A stretch of 64,000 nt of DNA, taken from positions 305,034 through 369,033 of the forward strand of contig CAJHNH020001154.1 of NCBI GenBank assembly GCA_905116865.2, given 5' to 3'. Shown piece after piece: positions 44,665 to 57,870 of this stretch. The notes under the pieces were generated by a model, which ran no database searches, had not been told where the DNA came from, and was given only the letters and a program-made list of their open reading frames with translations. Position numbers and translations under genes: made by a program. Positions within the stretch are counted from its first letter, which is position 1. Each line of letters starts with the position of its first letter. The DNA is from Candidula unifasciata (taxonomy: Eukaryota > Mollusca > Gastropoda > Stylommatophora > Geomitridae).

Positions 44665-47600
44665 TTGCATACACACTCAGACAAACGAATAGATATATGT
44701 ACACACACACTGCATACACACTCAGAGAAATGAATGGATGTATGTACACACACACTGCATACACACTCAGACAAACAAATAGATGTATGTACACACACAC
44801 TGCATACACACTCAGACAAGTGAATAGATATATGTACACACACACTACATACACACTCAGACAAACAAATAGATGTATGTACACACACACTGCATACACA
44901 CTCAGACAAACAAATAGATGTATGTACACACACATTGCATACACACTCAGACAAACGAATAGATATATGTACACACACACTGCATACACACTCAGACAAA
45001 TGAATGGATATATGTACACACACACTGCATACACACTCAGACAAATGAATAGATATATGTACACACACACTGCATACACACTCAGACAAATGAATAGATA
45101 TATGTACACACACACTGCATACACACTCAGACAAACGAATAGATATATGTACACACGCACTGCTTACACACTCAGACAAATGAATAGATATATGTACACA
45201 CACACTGCATACACACTCAGACAAACAAATAGATATATGTACACACACACTGCATACACACTCAGACAAATGAATAGATATATGTACACACACACTGCAT
45301 ACACACTCAGACAAACAAATAGATATATGTACACACACACTGCATACACACTCAGATAAACAAATAGATATATGTACACACACACTGCATACACACTCAG
45401 ACAAATGAATAGATATATGTACACACACACTGCATACACACTCAGACAAGTGAATAGATATATGTACACACACACTGCACACACTCAGACAAGTGAATAG
45501 ATATATGTACACACACACTGCATACACACTCATACAAATGAATAGATATATGTACACACACACTGCACACACACTCAGACAAACGAATAGATATATGCAC
45601 ACACACACTGCATACACACTCAGACAAATGAATGAATGTATGTACACACACTGCATACACACTTAGACAAATGAATAGATATATGTATACACACACACAC
45701 TGCACACACACTCAGACAAACAAATAGATATATGTACACACACTGCATACACACTCAGACAAACAAATAGATATATGTATACACACACACACTGCACACA
45801 CTCAGACAAGTGAATAGATATATATGTATATACACACACACTGCACACACACTCAGACAAGTGAATAGATATATGTATACACACACACTGCACACACACT
45901 CAGACAAATGAATAGATATATGTATACACACACACACTGCACACACACTCAGACAAACAAATAGATATATGTATACACACACACACTGCACACACACTCA
46001 GTCAAATGAATAGATATATGTATACACACACACACTGCACACACACTCAGACAAATGAATAGATATATGTATACACACACACACACACTGCACACACACT
46101 CAGACAAATGAATAGATATATGTATACACACACACACTGCACACACACTCAGACAAACAAATAGATATATGTACACACACACTGCATACACACTCAGACA
46201 AATGAATAGATATATGTACACACACACTGCATACACACTCAGACAAACAAATAGATATATGTACACACACACTGCATACACACTCAGAAAAACGAATAGA
46301 TATATGTACACACACACTGCATACACACTCAGACAAATGAATAGATATATGTACACACACACTGCATACACACTCAGACAAGTGAATAGATATATGTACA
46401 CACACACTGCATACACACTCAGACAAGTGAATAGATATATGTACACACACACTGCATACACACTCAGACAAGTGAATAGATATATGTACACACACACTGC
46501 ATACACACTCAGACAAATGAATAGATATATGTACACACACACTGCATACACACTCAGACAAACAAATAGATATATGTACACACACACTGCACACACACTC
46601 AGACAAGTGAATAGATATATGTACACACACACTGCATACACACTCATACAAATGAATAGATGTATGTACACACACACTGCACACACACTCAGACAAACGA
46701 ATAGATATATGTACACACACACTGCATACACACTCAGACAAATGAATGAATGTATGTACACACACTGCATACACACTTAGACAAACAAATAGATATATGT
46801 ACACACACTGCATACACACTCAGACAAGTGTATAGATATATGTACACACACACACTGCATACACACTCAGACAAGTGAATAGATATATGTATACACACAC
46901 ACACTGCATACTCACTCAGACAAACAAATAGATATATGTACACACACACTGCATACACACTCAGACAAACAAATAGATATATGTATACACACACTACATA
47001 CACACACAGACAAACAAATAGATGTATGTACACACACACTGCATACACACTCAGACAAACAAATAGATATATGTACACACACACTGCATACACACTCAGA
47101 CAAACAAATAGATGTATGTACACACACACTGCATACACACTCAGACAAACAAATAGATATATGTACACACACACTGCATACACACTCAGACAAACAAATA
47201 GATATATGTATACACACACACACTGCACACACTCAGACAAGTGAATAGATATATATGTATACACACACACACTGCACACACACTCAGACAAGTGAATAGA
47301 TATATGTATACACACACACTGCACACACACTCAGACAAATGAATAGATATATGTATACACACACACACTGCACACACACTCAGACAAACAAATAGATATA
47401 TGTATACACACACACACACTGCACACACACTCAGACAAATGAATAGATATATGTATACACACACACTGCACACACACTCAGACAAATGAATAGATATATG
47501 TATACACACACACACTGCACACACACTCAGACAAATGAATAGATATATGTATACACACACACACTGCACACACACTCAGACAAACAAATAGATATATGTA

Positions 47601-47778
47601 CAGACACACTGCTTACACACTCAGACAAATGAATAGATATATGTACACACACACTGCACACACACTCAGACAAACAAATAGATATATGTACACACACACT
47701 GCTTACACACTCAGACAAATGAATAGATATATGTACACACACACTGCTTACACACTAAGACAAACAAATAGATATATG
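44665..47778. repeat. 45-bp CA-rich minisatellite, downstream block, about 69 copies
   Basis: Same unit as 42,823-43,575. From about 45,680 onwards some blocks have extra CA pairs and gtatac in place of gtac (45,680-46,170 and 47,205-47,590), showing at least two local expansions. Long frames here (343, 275, 239 codons) are not genes. Confidence 0.95.
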
Positions 47779-47849
47779 TCAGAATTTGCTGTTGAGGCAG
47801 AAAGAGGGAGGCAGTGTCTTCTATAAGGATGCCATATTTATTATTGGTC

Positions 47850-48250
47850 ATGTATTGCAGTGGTTAGATGCTACGCGGCTGGCCTCAAGGTGTAGGGTTC
47901 AAATCCTCTAATAAGTGCATTTGTTCAAACTGACCTTGGCTGTCATGTAGTCCTGTCTTGTAGTCCTGTCATGTAGTCGGGTCATGTAGTCTGGTCATGT
48001 AGTCCTCTCATGTAGTCCTCTCATGTAGTCCTCTCATGTAGTCCGGTCATGTAGTCCTCTCATGTAGTCCTCTCATGTAGTCCTCTCATGTAGTCCTCTC
48101 ATGTAGTGTGTATCAGGAAGTGTCCTGGGAAGTAAACTAGGCCAGCATGATGTTGACCACATTGCCCAGCCAGGGCCGATCAGGCTGCACAAATCTGGTC
48201 TCCTGTGCCTGATGCACCGCTGGCGTCACAAGGCTCCTTGACTTGACCTT
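47850..48250 (+). mobile_element. Possible tRNA-derived SINE with internal short repeats
   Basis: At 47,860-47,917 the sequence gcagtggttagatgc (A-box-like) is followed, at tRNA-like spacing, by agggttcaaatcc (B box). A 13-bp repeat (gtcctctcatgta, 47,945-48,107) follows, then a body with cagccagggccgatcagg to 48,250. I infer a SINE head, an expanded repeat and a body. It does not fold to a normal tRNA. Confidence 0.5.
47945..48107. repeat. 13-bp repeat, about 12 copies
   Basis: Unit gtcctctcatgta with g/c variants, inside the possible SINE. Confidence 0.85.
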
Positions 48251-48470
48251 TCTTGTTAAAACTCAGAATGACACAGACTAATCAAACCTGTGGTTTTATA
48301 AACAGTTGTCACCAATATTGTTATTATCTGTTCGTTATAATAAACATACACATATTTGTGTTCTGCAATAAAAATCATAATTAAGATCAGTTGAATTGGT
48401 TCTGTGTCTGTTTAAAGCCTGACAGGCAACACTTAAACTTGTGGCCAGATGTTTGACAAGATGACATCAT
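48251..48470. other. Unique sequence
   Basis: AT-rich, with aataaaaatc at about 48,367. No gene signal. Confidence 0.4.
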
Positions 48471-48668
48471 TCATTGTAAAGACAAGGCTGGAGACCTGTG
48501 ATGACATCATTCATTGTAAAGACAAGGCTGGAGACCTGTGATGACATCATTCATTGTAAAGACAAGGCTGGAGACCTGTGATGACATCATTCATTGTAAA
48601 GACAAGGCTGGAGACCTGTGATGACATCATTCATTGTAAAGACAAGGCTGGAGACCTGTGATGACATC
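48471..48668. repeat. 40-bp repeat, 5 copies
   Basis: The unit has gatgacatcattcattgtaa and agacaaggctggagacctgt. Copies are identical over most of their length, which suggests a recent expansion. Confidence 0.95.
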
Positions 48669-49002
48669 ATCATCAATGTTCACAGAAAACATTCAGTGGT
48701 TCTGTGAGATAGTAAACAATCTTGGTTTACAAGACGTGTGTTATAACAACCCTGATATACAGCAGTCATATGATCACAAATATGCATTCTACACCTGTTC
48801 ATTTGGTGACGGAGCCAACTGATGCTTCTTAGTGACATGGTATGTGAGTCTGTGTGAGAACATGGCAGTAACTTTCACAACTATGTCATAAATCTAGAGT
48901 TGATTCCCCCATGCCCCAGAATGCCAGATAAAACACAATGAGTACCATCAGGTCACCATGGAAGGTCATAGGCTATCTCTACTCTTGTGCGTTTTTGTCC
49001 AT
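48669..49002. other. Unique sequence
   Basis: I see no gene, repeat or RNA signal. Confidence 0.4.
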
Positions 49003-49588
49003 CACTACCTCATCCAAACAGTTGCTGTTGTGTTTGTCCGCCTGTTCTCACTACCTCATCCAAACAGTTGCTGTTGTGTTTGTCCACCTGTTCTCACTAC
49101 CTCATCCAAACAGTTGCTGTTGTGTTTGTCCACCTGTTCTCACTACCTCATCCAAACAGTTGCTGTTGTGTTTGTCCGCCTGTTCTCACTACCTCATCCA
49201 AACAGTTGCTGTTGTGTTTGTCCGCCTGTTCTCACTACCTCATCCAAACTTTTGCTGTTGTGTTTGTCCACCTGTTCTCACTACCTCATCCAAACAGTTG
49301 CTGTTGTGTTTGTCCATCTGTTCTCCCTCATCCAAACAGTTGCTGTTGTGTTTGTCCATCTGTTCTCACTACCTCATCCAAACAGTTGCTGTTGTGTTTG
49401 TCCACCTGTTCTCACTACCTCATCCAAACAGTTGCTGTTGTGTTTGTCCGCCTGTTCTCACTACCTCATCCAAACAGTTGCTGTTGTGTTTGTCCATCTG
49501 TTCTCACTACCTCATCCAAACAGTTGCTGTTGTGTTTGTCCATCTGTTCTCACTACCTCATCCAAACAGTTGCTGTTGTGTTTGAAGA
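49003..49588. repeat. 46-bp minisatellite, 13 copies
   Basis: The unit has cagttgctgttgtgtttgtc and cacctgttctcactacctca. One copy at about 49,322 lacks ten bases. Three overlapping plus frames of about 200-230 codons are repeat artefacts. Confidence 0.95.
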
Positions 49589-50012
49589 GTAGATGCTGTT
49601 TGCCCTGGCAGTCACTGTTAGAATGGAAGCTCAAATTTGTTTAAACCTAAGCCTTGACCAAGAATCAAACATACGTTCCAGAATATGTAAGGCACATGTT
49701 GGGCTAACCGTAATTATCAAATGTTCACTGACAGCCAGGTGTTCATTGACAGATTTGCCTCATGTTGCAGACAAGCAGGTGTCAGCAGCAGATGTGAAGA
49801 AACATGTGCCTGCTCATTCAGGTATTTACTCTCAGATTTGTTTCATATTGCAGACAAGCAGATGGCAGAGCTGGCCTCTCAACTCTGAACATAAAGATCT
49901 GAACCCAGGCGGGGCAGAAGTGCACCAGAAGACAGTCCAACACTTCACCTGCACACAGTGCTGTCACCACCAGGGCATGTTTACCTTGATTTCCCAGCCC
50001 TCTTGCAGACCT
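49589..50012. other. Unique sequence between arrays
   Basis: A 146-codon plus frame (49,593-50,033) has no recognised domain and ends in the next array, so I do not call it a gene. Confidence 0.4.
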
Positions 50013-50722
50013 CTAGCTCTTGCAGCCCTCTAGCTCTTGCAGCTCTCTAGCTCTTGCAGACCTCTAGCTTTTGCAGCTCTCTAGCTCTTGCAGACCTCTA
50101 GCTCTTGCAGACCTCTAGCTCTTGCAGCCCTCTAGCTCTTGCAGCACTCTAGCTCTTGCAGCCCTCTAGCTCTTGCAGCCCTCTAGCTCTTGCAGACCTC
50201 TAGCTCTTGCAGACCTCTAGCTCTTGCAGCCCTCTAGCTCTTGCAGCCCTCTAGCTCTTGCAGCCCTCTAGCTCTTGCAGACCTCTAGCTCTTGCAGACC
50301 TCTAGCTCTTGCAGACCTCTAGCTCTTGCAGACCTCTAGCTCTTGCAGACCTCTAGCTCTTGCAGCCCTCTAGCTCTTGCAGCCCTCTAGCTCTTGCAGA
50401 ATTCTAGCTCTTGCAGACCTCTAGCTCTTGCAGACCTCTAGCTCTTGCAGACCTCTAGCTCTTGCAGACCTCTAGCTCTTGCAGACCTCTAGCTCTTGCA
50501 GCCCTCTAGCTCTTGCAGACCTCTAGCTCTTGCAGACCTCTAGCTCCTGCAGACCTTTAGCTCTTGCAGAATTCTAGCTCTTGCAGACCTCTAGCTCTTG
50601 CAGAATTCTAGCTCTTGCAGAATTCTAGCTCTTGCAGACCTCTAGCTCTTGCAGCCCTCTAGCTCTTGCAGACCTCTAGCTCTTGCAGACCTCTAGCTCT
50701 TGCAGACCTCTAGCTCTTGCCG
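50013..50722. repeat. 17-bp minisatellite, about 42 copies
   Basis: Unit agctcttgcagacctct, with cc/ac/at variants. Each unit holds a ttgcag motif like a 3' splice site, but no exon is attached. Confidence 0.95.
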
Positions 50723-50868
50723 TCAGTCACCAGCAGGGATAACCTGGTCCACTTGCACTGTCGTACTTTAAACACTGATTTTTTTGGGTGGTTGCTTCTT
50801 CAGAATTTTCATGTATAATACGTCTGTCATTCCTGTGTATGTCTGTATTAAAAGATCTCTGATGCATG
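50723..50868. other. Unique spacer
   Basis: Nothing recognised. Confidence 0.35.
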
Positions 50869-51390
50869 TCTGGTATCATTCCCTTTAATTCCATGTCTGT
50901 CTGTCTGGTGTCATTCTCTTTAATTCCATGTCTGTCTGTCTGGTGTCATTCTCTTTAATTCCATGTCTGTCTGTCTCTGGTGTCATTCTCTTTAATTCCA
51001 TGTCTGTCTGTCTGGTGTCATTCTCTTTAATTCCATGTCTGTCAGCCTTGTACCATTCCCTTTAATTCCATATCTGTCTGTCTGGTGTCATTCTCTTTAA
51101 TTCCATGTCTGTCAGCCTTGTACCATTCCCTTTAATTCCATGTCTGTCTGTCTGGTGTCATTCTCTTTAATTCCATGTCTGTCTGTCTGGTGTCATTCTC
51201 TTTAATTCCATGTCTGTCAGCCTTGAACCATTCTCTTAAATTCAAAATTTGTCTGTCTTGTACCATTCTCCTTAATTTTAAATATGTTTTTCTTGTACCA
51301 TTCTCCTTAATTTTAAATTTGTCTGTCTTGTACCATTCTCCTTAATTTTAAATTTGTCTGTCTTGTACCCTTCTCTTTAATCTACTCTTT
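50869..51390. repeat. About 35-bp minisatellite, about 15 diverging copies
   Basis: The unit has tggtgtcattctctttaatt and ccatgtctgtctgtc. Copies become more diverged towards the right end (ttgtaccattctccttaat). Confidence 0.88.
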
Positions 51391-51690
51391 GTCTTGTACA
51401 ATTCAGGTGGCACATCAGGAAGGGAATGAGAATGAAGGAAGAAATGACTGCAGAAAGGATGAGAGCTGAGTTTCTGAGAAGAAACACAATACAAATGTTG
51501 ACAACAATGGTCCTGGAATCCCATGCTATCATTGTGGAAGACTTTCTTGACAGGGGCGGGTCTTGCTAGTCACACTCACCGTCTCCATGGGCTGAGAGTC
51601 TCACGCCTCCTCATAGTGCAATATAACACTATCGTCTGGAAAGATGCTGATAAAACAATGTTTTTTTTTAAAAATAAGTTCTTGCTGTTC
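51391..51690. other. Unique sequence
   Basis: A purine-rich stretch at 51,415-51,490 and an unremarkable remainder. No supported gene. Confidence 0.4.
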
Positions 51691-52255
51691 TTGTATGTTT
51701 ATCTTGTTTGTTTATTTTATATATTCTTGTATATTTATCTTATGTGTTCTGGTATGTTTATCTTATATGTTCTTTTGTGTTTATCTTGTGTTGTTATCTT
51801 AAATGTTCTTGTATATTTATCTTATATGCTCTTGCTGTTCTTGCATCCTGTCTTGTCTGTTCTTGCTGTTCATGTATGTTTATCTCATATGTTCTTGTTT
51901 GTTTATCTTGTCTTTATTGCATGTTTATCTTGTGTGTTCTTGCATGTTTATGGTATATGTTCTTGATGTTCATGTATGTTTATTTTATATGTTCTTACAT
52001 GGTTATCTTGTCTGTTTTTGTATGTTTTTTTCTGCTTTTTTATGTTTATCTTGTGTTTTTGCTGCTCATGTATTTCTATCCTTATGTTCTTGTTGTTCTT
52101 TATGTTCTCATTTGTTTATCATGTATGTTCTTGCTGCTTATGTTTGTTCATCTTGTTTGTTCTTGCATGTTTATCTTATCTGATTTTCTATGTTTATCTT
52201 GTATGTTTTTGCTGTTCTTGCTGCTCTTGTGTTTGTCCTGTATGTTCTTGCCACT
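51691..52255. repeat. Degenerate T-rich tandem repeat
   Basis: Repeated tgttcttg and tatgtttatctt words at irregular spacing, an old decayed array. Long hydrophobic plus-strand frames (192, 147, 126 codons) are translations of it. Confidence 0.8.
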
Positions 52256-52261
52256 CGCAGA

Positions 52262-52515
52262 TGTTGCCAAGGCACTTTGCGTGTGAACAATGCCGAAGAT
52301 CAAATACATCGTCGTGGTCTGGAGAGAATGTGTGCAGCCCGCGGTGACTAGGGGACCTGGCCAACATTCAGTACAGACATCAAGTCAGACAGAAAAATCA
52401 TTCGATCACTACCAGCACTACTGGTGCAGACACTCTTCCCCTGGCTCTGAAGATGGGGATGAAGTGTCTATGGGAATGTCCTCAGTGTTGTGATGCTGGC
52501 ACTCAACTCAAATAC
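52262..52515 (+). pseudogene. LINE-A family 3' end remnant
   Basis: The frame includes WSGENVCSPR-type and then, near 52,440, ALKMGMKCLWECPQCCDAGT followed by caactcaaatac. It matches the C-terminal tails at 10,340-10,410 and 36,330-36,390 ([16 protein letters not shown]). 5'-truncated remnant. Confidence 0.65.
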
Positions 52516-53759
52516 TGTATCTCCGAGCGCACCCAAGGTGCTTTAGTAAGTACAAATGAAAAATGTGATGAGAAGAGAGAGGGAAAAAAAACATGTACAC
52601 AAATTGTTGACAGGAATATTTATTTTAAAAGGCACAAACTAAACAGGAAAAATAACAAGATCCTGGAATAAATAATGATTTCTCTACAGTAAACAGCCAT
52701 AAACTTCAATGTTAGTTACAAGAATCCATCACGGGTTAATCAGCAAACAATAGCAAGCGATCATCAAATCTGACTGCTATGTTTAGCACAAAAATACAAT
52801 TCTTCATTTTTTTCTTTACAATAAAATGTTGACATCTCCAGTCTTTCTGAATTCACAAGTTTGTTAAAGGTGGCAAAGAAACTATTGATCTCAGTCAATG
52901 CAATTTGTAGAATATGGGACAGAATTAGTTGCAGAAATATGATGCAAAAAGATTTCCCCCCACCTTTGTGTTAACCTTTCTTAAGATATTTCTGAAACTT
53001 TGAGTACTCTCCCTTGATCTGTTCAAATTTGAATTCACTTGTGACATCCGTAGAATCTAGAGGTGATACTTTCTAAGGACAACACAATTTTGCCTGGTCT
53101 CATTGTTGGAATATTTTAGAGTTGCATGCCCCTGATCCATTATAAGTGAAGCCTTTGTAGCTTGGAAAGCCAAAACAATGAGAAGTGCACACACGAATCT
53201 GTGCATGGACTGCTACAGTATTATGAAACATGTCTGTAAACCTCTGAGCCACAGTCACATGCAGACGTACAGGCCAGGTTTTGCCAAATGTAATTTCCAG
53301 TGTACACACATCTGTACATGACTGAGATTTTCTGTCTCCATATCTTGGAGAGCTATACACTGTCTGTGTGACCACTCTTTCCGTATTTATATCAAGCAAA
53401 GAATATTTGGGAAGACATCAGTACATCAGCAGACCCACATGACAGAGATAAGTGAGCAAAGGTCAAGCACAATGATTCCAGATCTCTGGTCAAGGCAAGC
53501 GTCAAATATAATATAAATATCACAACAGTCCCAAAAAAGAAAGATTCTTAAAAATTGTACAAGAATAATTAGATTGTAAAAATTGTTCTTATTTCATATA
53601 ACAGTTGTAAAACAAAGAAGCTTGAAATAGTCTAAAACAGAGTTGCTAAATAACAATGCATATTTACAAATAGCAATATTATTATTGATAATAGATTATA
53701 GTTGAACAAAATATGAAAACAGGACAAAATGTCATGAAAGTCAGGAGTGATGACAATTT
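52516..53759. other. AT-rich unique sequence
   Basis: No supported gene. A 99-codon minus frame lies at 53,100-53,399; its first residue is a TTG codon and I recognise no motif. On the minus strand an aaaataaatattcc at about 52,620 could be a poly(A) signal of an unseen minus-strand gene, but nothing else supports one. Confidence 0.4.
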
Positions 53760-54030
53760 AGAGAAATAAGGCAGACTGATTCTCATCACAGGTAAGGTTA
53801 GTTGCATATCCTTTACAGGATGTTGTAGAACCAACCCCAACAGCCCCTGGCTGTTGTGTGGTTTTTCTAGGCAAATTTACGTCCAGTAATTTGCCATTGC
53901 TTTCTGGACAGTCGGCTTTCTTGATACCACTGTCGAAACCAATGCAAGGCGCATGGCATGCAGCTGGGATCGAACCTGGCACCCCGGCATTACGAACCGT
54001 TACCATCGACTTAGCCACAGAGCCGACTCA
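53760..54030 (-). mobile_element. Probable tRNA-derived SINE
   Basis: Minus strand from 54,030: tgtggctaagtcgatgg fits an A box (TGGCNNAGTNG), and about 40 bases on ccaggttcgatcccagc fits a B box (GGTTCGATCCC). A body of about 190 bases follows to 53,760, including caaattactggacgtaaatt and gttggggttggttctac. The stem pairing is poor, so it is not a functional tRNA. The 86-codon frame across it is coincidental. Confidence 0.65.
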
Positions 54031-54654
54031 TCACAGTACAAATCATAATTATTGTACAATGATCAGTGCCTTGTGTATATAACACCCCCTACCAGCACCC
54101 TACCTGTCCATGTATTTCACACCCCCCCCCCCCCAATTGTCTATTTTATCCCCCAACTTATATAGAGTTGACTCCCCCCTCCCCCAAGTGGTCTGTTCAT
54201 CTCATTCCCTAAACTTTTCTTTTTATTTGACCCCCCCCCCCCCCCCCTTTCCCCAGCTTATCTGATTTCCCCAAGTGGTCTGTTTATCTGATTCCCCTAA
54301 GTGGTCCTATAACAAAAAGCTTTTAGGAAAATTTTGGAGCACAAAAACAAATATCAGACAAGGATGTGTACTGTCCTGTTTTCATTATTCATTTGGCAAA
54401 AGGCACTTTGATCAAAGAATATAAAAACAATCAAAAGTTAGCAACCTTCACAATGTGGAGAATATCAAGCAGCCACAGGTAAAATGATGCTGTGCAAGAC
54501 CATGAAGTGACACGTTTTCACCTTAGGTAATAATATGATGAGGCGTCAGTCCATGATCCCTTTTTTTTTAACCTTTCACCCTCAACCCCGTGTGGCTGGG
54601 AAATACAGCTGCTCACCAGCAGGAAATGGACTGCTGGTCTGGCCTGCTAATGTC
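54031..54654. other. C-rich tracts and unique sequence
   Basis: Three poly-C-rich stretches lie at about 54,120-54,135, 54,170-54,188 and 54,230-54,255. The remainder has no recognised feature. Confidence 0.5.
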
Positions 54655-55233
54655 CAGTCCACTACATTCTCATGATCTCTCTACTACATTCTCCTGATCT
54701 CTCTACTACATTCTCATGATCTCTCTACTACATTCTTATGATCTCTCTACTACATTCTCATGATCTCTCTACTACATTCTCCTGATCTCTCTACTACATT
54801 CTCATGATCTCTCCACTACATTCTCATGATCTCTCTACTACATTCTCCTGATCTCTCTACTACATTCTCCTGATCTCTCTACTACATTCTCCTGATCTCT
54901 CTACTACATTCTCCTGATCTCTCTACTACATTCTCCTGATCTCTCTACTACATTCTCATGATCTCTCTACTACATTCTCATGATCTCTCTACTACATTCT
55001 CCTGATCTCTCTACTACATTCTCCTGATCTCTCCACTACATTCTCCTGATCTCTCTACTACATTCTCATGATCTCTCTACTATATTCTCATGATCTCTCT
55101 ACTACATTCTCATGATCTCTCTACTACATTCTCATGATCTCTCCACTACATTCTCATGATCTCTCTATTACATTCTCATGATCTCTCTACTACATTCTCA
55201 TGATCTCTCTACTACATTCTCATGATCTCTCAA
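54655..55233. repeat. 22-bp minisatellite, about 26 copies
   Basis: Unit ctctctactacattctcatg plus at, with a common c/a change (ctcctgat). Confidence 0.95.
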
Positions 55234-56179
55234 AGTACATAATAATCTGAAAACATTTTGTGCTTAAGAAATGAAAGTACATACTAACATCAAAAGATAA
55301 ATGCACTGTAAAAACTTGGAAGAACATAGTGTCATGAAAATGGAACCTGAAAGTTAAACATCACTGAGTTTGTGGCATTAGGAAATTTGCGCTGGCTGAC
55401 TGGCTGGCTTTCTCATCCAATAGGAACAGCATAGAAAATCCAACTTATCATGAACAATTATTAGAAAGAAGGAACTGGTGGTAGCGTCATGGGCAGATAA
55501 TTGGTGATAGAAGAGTATGAAAAACGATTTAGTTAGGTAGAAAATCTTCACTGCAGTGAGCAAAAGTATGGTTAATACACATAAATAATGAAAACAAAAG
55601 TTCTGAAAATATGTGATGTATGCAAGTGAGTGTATTCACTCACAAACACACGCACACACAGAACTTAAAGAAAAGAGGGTGGGGTGGGGGGCATACAAAA
55701 TATACAAATGAGAAGCATGGAGAGAAGACAGGCCAATAAACTGTTTGCAAGTTTTGGTTCAATGAAACTGTGATAAGTTAAATTATTACAAAACAGCAAA
55801 AATCACAGAAACTATTACTGCAGGAAAACTGTAATCACTGACTTCATGAAAGGACACCAACTAAAATGATCAAATCATGTTCTCAAGGCAGCCATAATGG
55901 TTAGTTATGGTATTGAAGGCTATCTTATGAGATAGCACATGATACTGGGATCTTCCATCTTGAGGTTGTGCAAACTGTTTGAATCATAAACAGGAGCACA
56001 ACAATGGAACTATGGAGTCTGAGATGTATAAATTCATATCAAGAAGAAATATGTACCAGAATATTAAAACAATCAAAAAAGTCACACAAATTTTACTTTG
56101 CTTTTCTTGTTCTTGCTCACGGACACTCAGATCTTGGAGCTCAGAAAATAAATCAGCCACAGAAATTTACAAAAATATA
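55234..56179. other. AT-rich unique sequence
   Basis: No gene, RNA or repeat that I can support. A G-rich stretch lies at 55,675-55,690. Confidence 0.4.
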
Positions 56180-57102
56180 TTTTTAGAGAAAGTTGTATAA
56201 ATTATGTGGTGAGAGAATTATACTTTAGAGAAAGCTGTATAAATTATGTGGTGAAAGAATTATTCTTTAGAAAAAGTTGTATAAATTATATGGTGAAAGA
56301 ATTATTCTTTAGAAGAACGTTGTATAAATTATACAATGAGAGAATTATTCTTTAGAGAAAGTTGTATAAATTATATGGTGAGAGTATTATACTTTAGAGA
56401 AAGCTGTATAAATTATGTGGTGAGAGAATTATACTTTAGAGAAAGCTGTATAAATTATGTGGTGAGAGTATTATAATTTAGAGAAAGCTGTATAAATTAT
56501 GTGGTGAGAGAGTTATACTATAGAGAAAGCTGTATAAATTATGTGGTGAGAGTATTATAATTTAGAGAAAGCTGTATAAATTATACAGTGAGATAATTAT
56601 TCTTTAGAGAAAGCTGTATAAATTATACAGTGAGATAATTATTCTTTAGAGAAAGCTGTATAAATTATACAGTGAGAGAAATATTCTTTAGAGAAAGTTG
56701 TATAAATTATACAGTGAGATAATTATTCTTTAGAGAAAGTTGTATAAATTATAAGGTGACAGAATTATTCTTTAGAGAAAGCTGTATAATTATACAGTGA
56801 GAGAAATATTCTTTAGAGAAAGCTGTATAAATTATGTGGTGAGAGATTTATACTATAGAGAAAGCTGTATAAATTATGTGGTGAGAGTATTATACTATAG
56901 ATAAAGCTGTATAAATTATACAGTGAGATAATTATTCTTTAGAGTAAGTTGTATAAATTATAAGGTGACAGAATTTTTCTTTAGAGAAAGCTGTATAAAT
57001 TATACAGTGAGAGAAATATTCTTTAGAGAAAGTTGTATAAATTATACAGTGAGAGAATTATTCTTTAGAGAAAGTTGTATAAATTATAAGGTGAAAGAAT
57101 TA
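56180..57102. repeat. 42-bp AT-rich minisatellite, about 22 copies
   Basis: The unit has ctttagagaaagctgtataa and attatacagtgagag. Two subtypes, atgtggtgagag and atacagtgaga, cluster in blocks. Confidence 0.93.
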
Positions 57103-57592
57103 TTATAACATCTATCTTCCAGTATACGTATAGGAAACAGTTGTTGTTATATTCTAAATACCAGGACTCAGCAGAACTCCGGAGGCAAAATCAAAATTTA
57201 CAAATATAGCAGTGAATTTTAAACATTCTAATCCAGTTTATTTATAAATGTAATAACTGATATTCAAATCCAGCAAATTAATCTTGCAAGCAACTTGACT
57301 AGGAAACACTGATGAATAATATCAATTAAGGGCAAACATGGAGTGTTCTTCAATGATGTGAGCAAAGCTAGTAAACATCCCAATAGCTTTTAAAAAAAAC
57401 ACACAAACTAAGTTTCATTGTTTTTATTCTACTACTTCAATTAATCTGTGTGTAAAACAAGAGTGACTCAGTCAAGATGTTTCATTTGTCAGTATTTGAA
57501 ATTTACAAGTCTAGATTTGAAATACTCAGGTCTAGATTTATTTAAAACACATACAGGTCTAGACTAGTTTGACATACACAAGTTTTGATGAG
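57103..57592. other. AT-rich unique sequence
   Basis: A loose repeat of aggtctaga at 57,500-57,560 only. Confidence 0.4.
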
Positions 57593-57870
57593 TTTTGTCC
57601 TGACCGCTACTTTAGGACAGTGTGTCCTGACTGCTACTTTAGGATAGTGTGTCCTGACTGCTACTTTAGGATAGTGTGTCCTGACTGCTACTTTAGGACA
57701 GTGTGTCCTGACTGCTACTTTAGGACAGTGTGTCCTGATTGCTACTTTAGGACAGTGTGTCCTGATTGCTACTTTAGGACAGTGTGTCCTGACTGCTACT
57801 TTAGGACAGTGTGTCCTGACTGCTACTTTAGGACAGTGTGTCCTGACTGCTACTTCAGGAAAGTGTGTAT
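57593..57870. repeat. 27-bp minisatellite, 10 copies
   Basis: Unit tgtgtcctgactgctacttt then aggacag. The period is a multiple of three, giving a 102-codon artefact frame (CPDCYFRTV repeat). Confidence 0.95.

Noticed and set aside
42793..47826. Many CA-rich frames (up to 343 codons), Cys/Val-rich on one strand and Thr/His-rich on the other
   Set aside because: They translate the 45-bp CA-rich minisatellite, which is open in several frames because of its period.
48938..49644. Three overlapping plus frames of about 200-230 codons, hydrophobic and Cys-rich
   Set aside because: They follow the 46-bp minisatellite; all three phases are open because three units make a whole number of codons.
50013..50722. 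Another array of splice acceptors (ttgcag in each 17-bp unit)
   Set aside because: No exon follows and no gene continues on this side of BPNT1, so the motif is probably chance.
51523..52347. Hydrophobic plus frames that look like membrane proteins
   Set aside because: They derive from a degenerate T-rich tandem repeat (tgttcttg and tatgtttatctt words), which naturally encodes Leu, Phe, Val and Cys.
53100..53399. 99-codon minus frame with several Cys
   Set aside because: It begins at TTG, has a stop just upstream in frame, no recognisable domain and no clear splice sites. It could be a short exon, but I have no positive evidence.
53940..54030. Functional tRNA gene on the minus strand
   Set aside because: A and B boxes are good but the acceptor and anticodon stems do not pair; a SINE head fits better.
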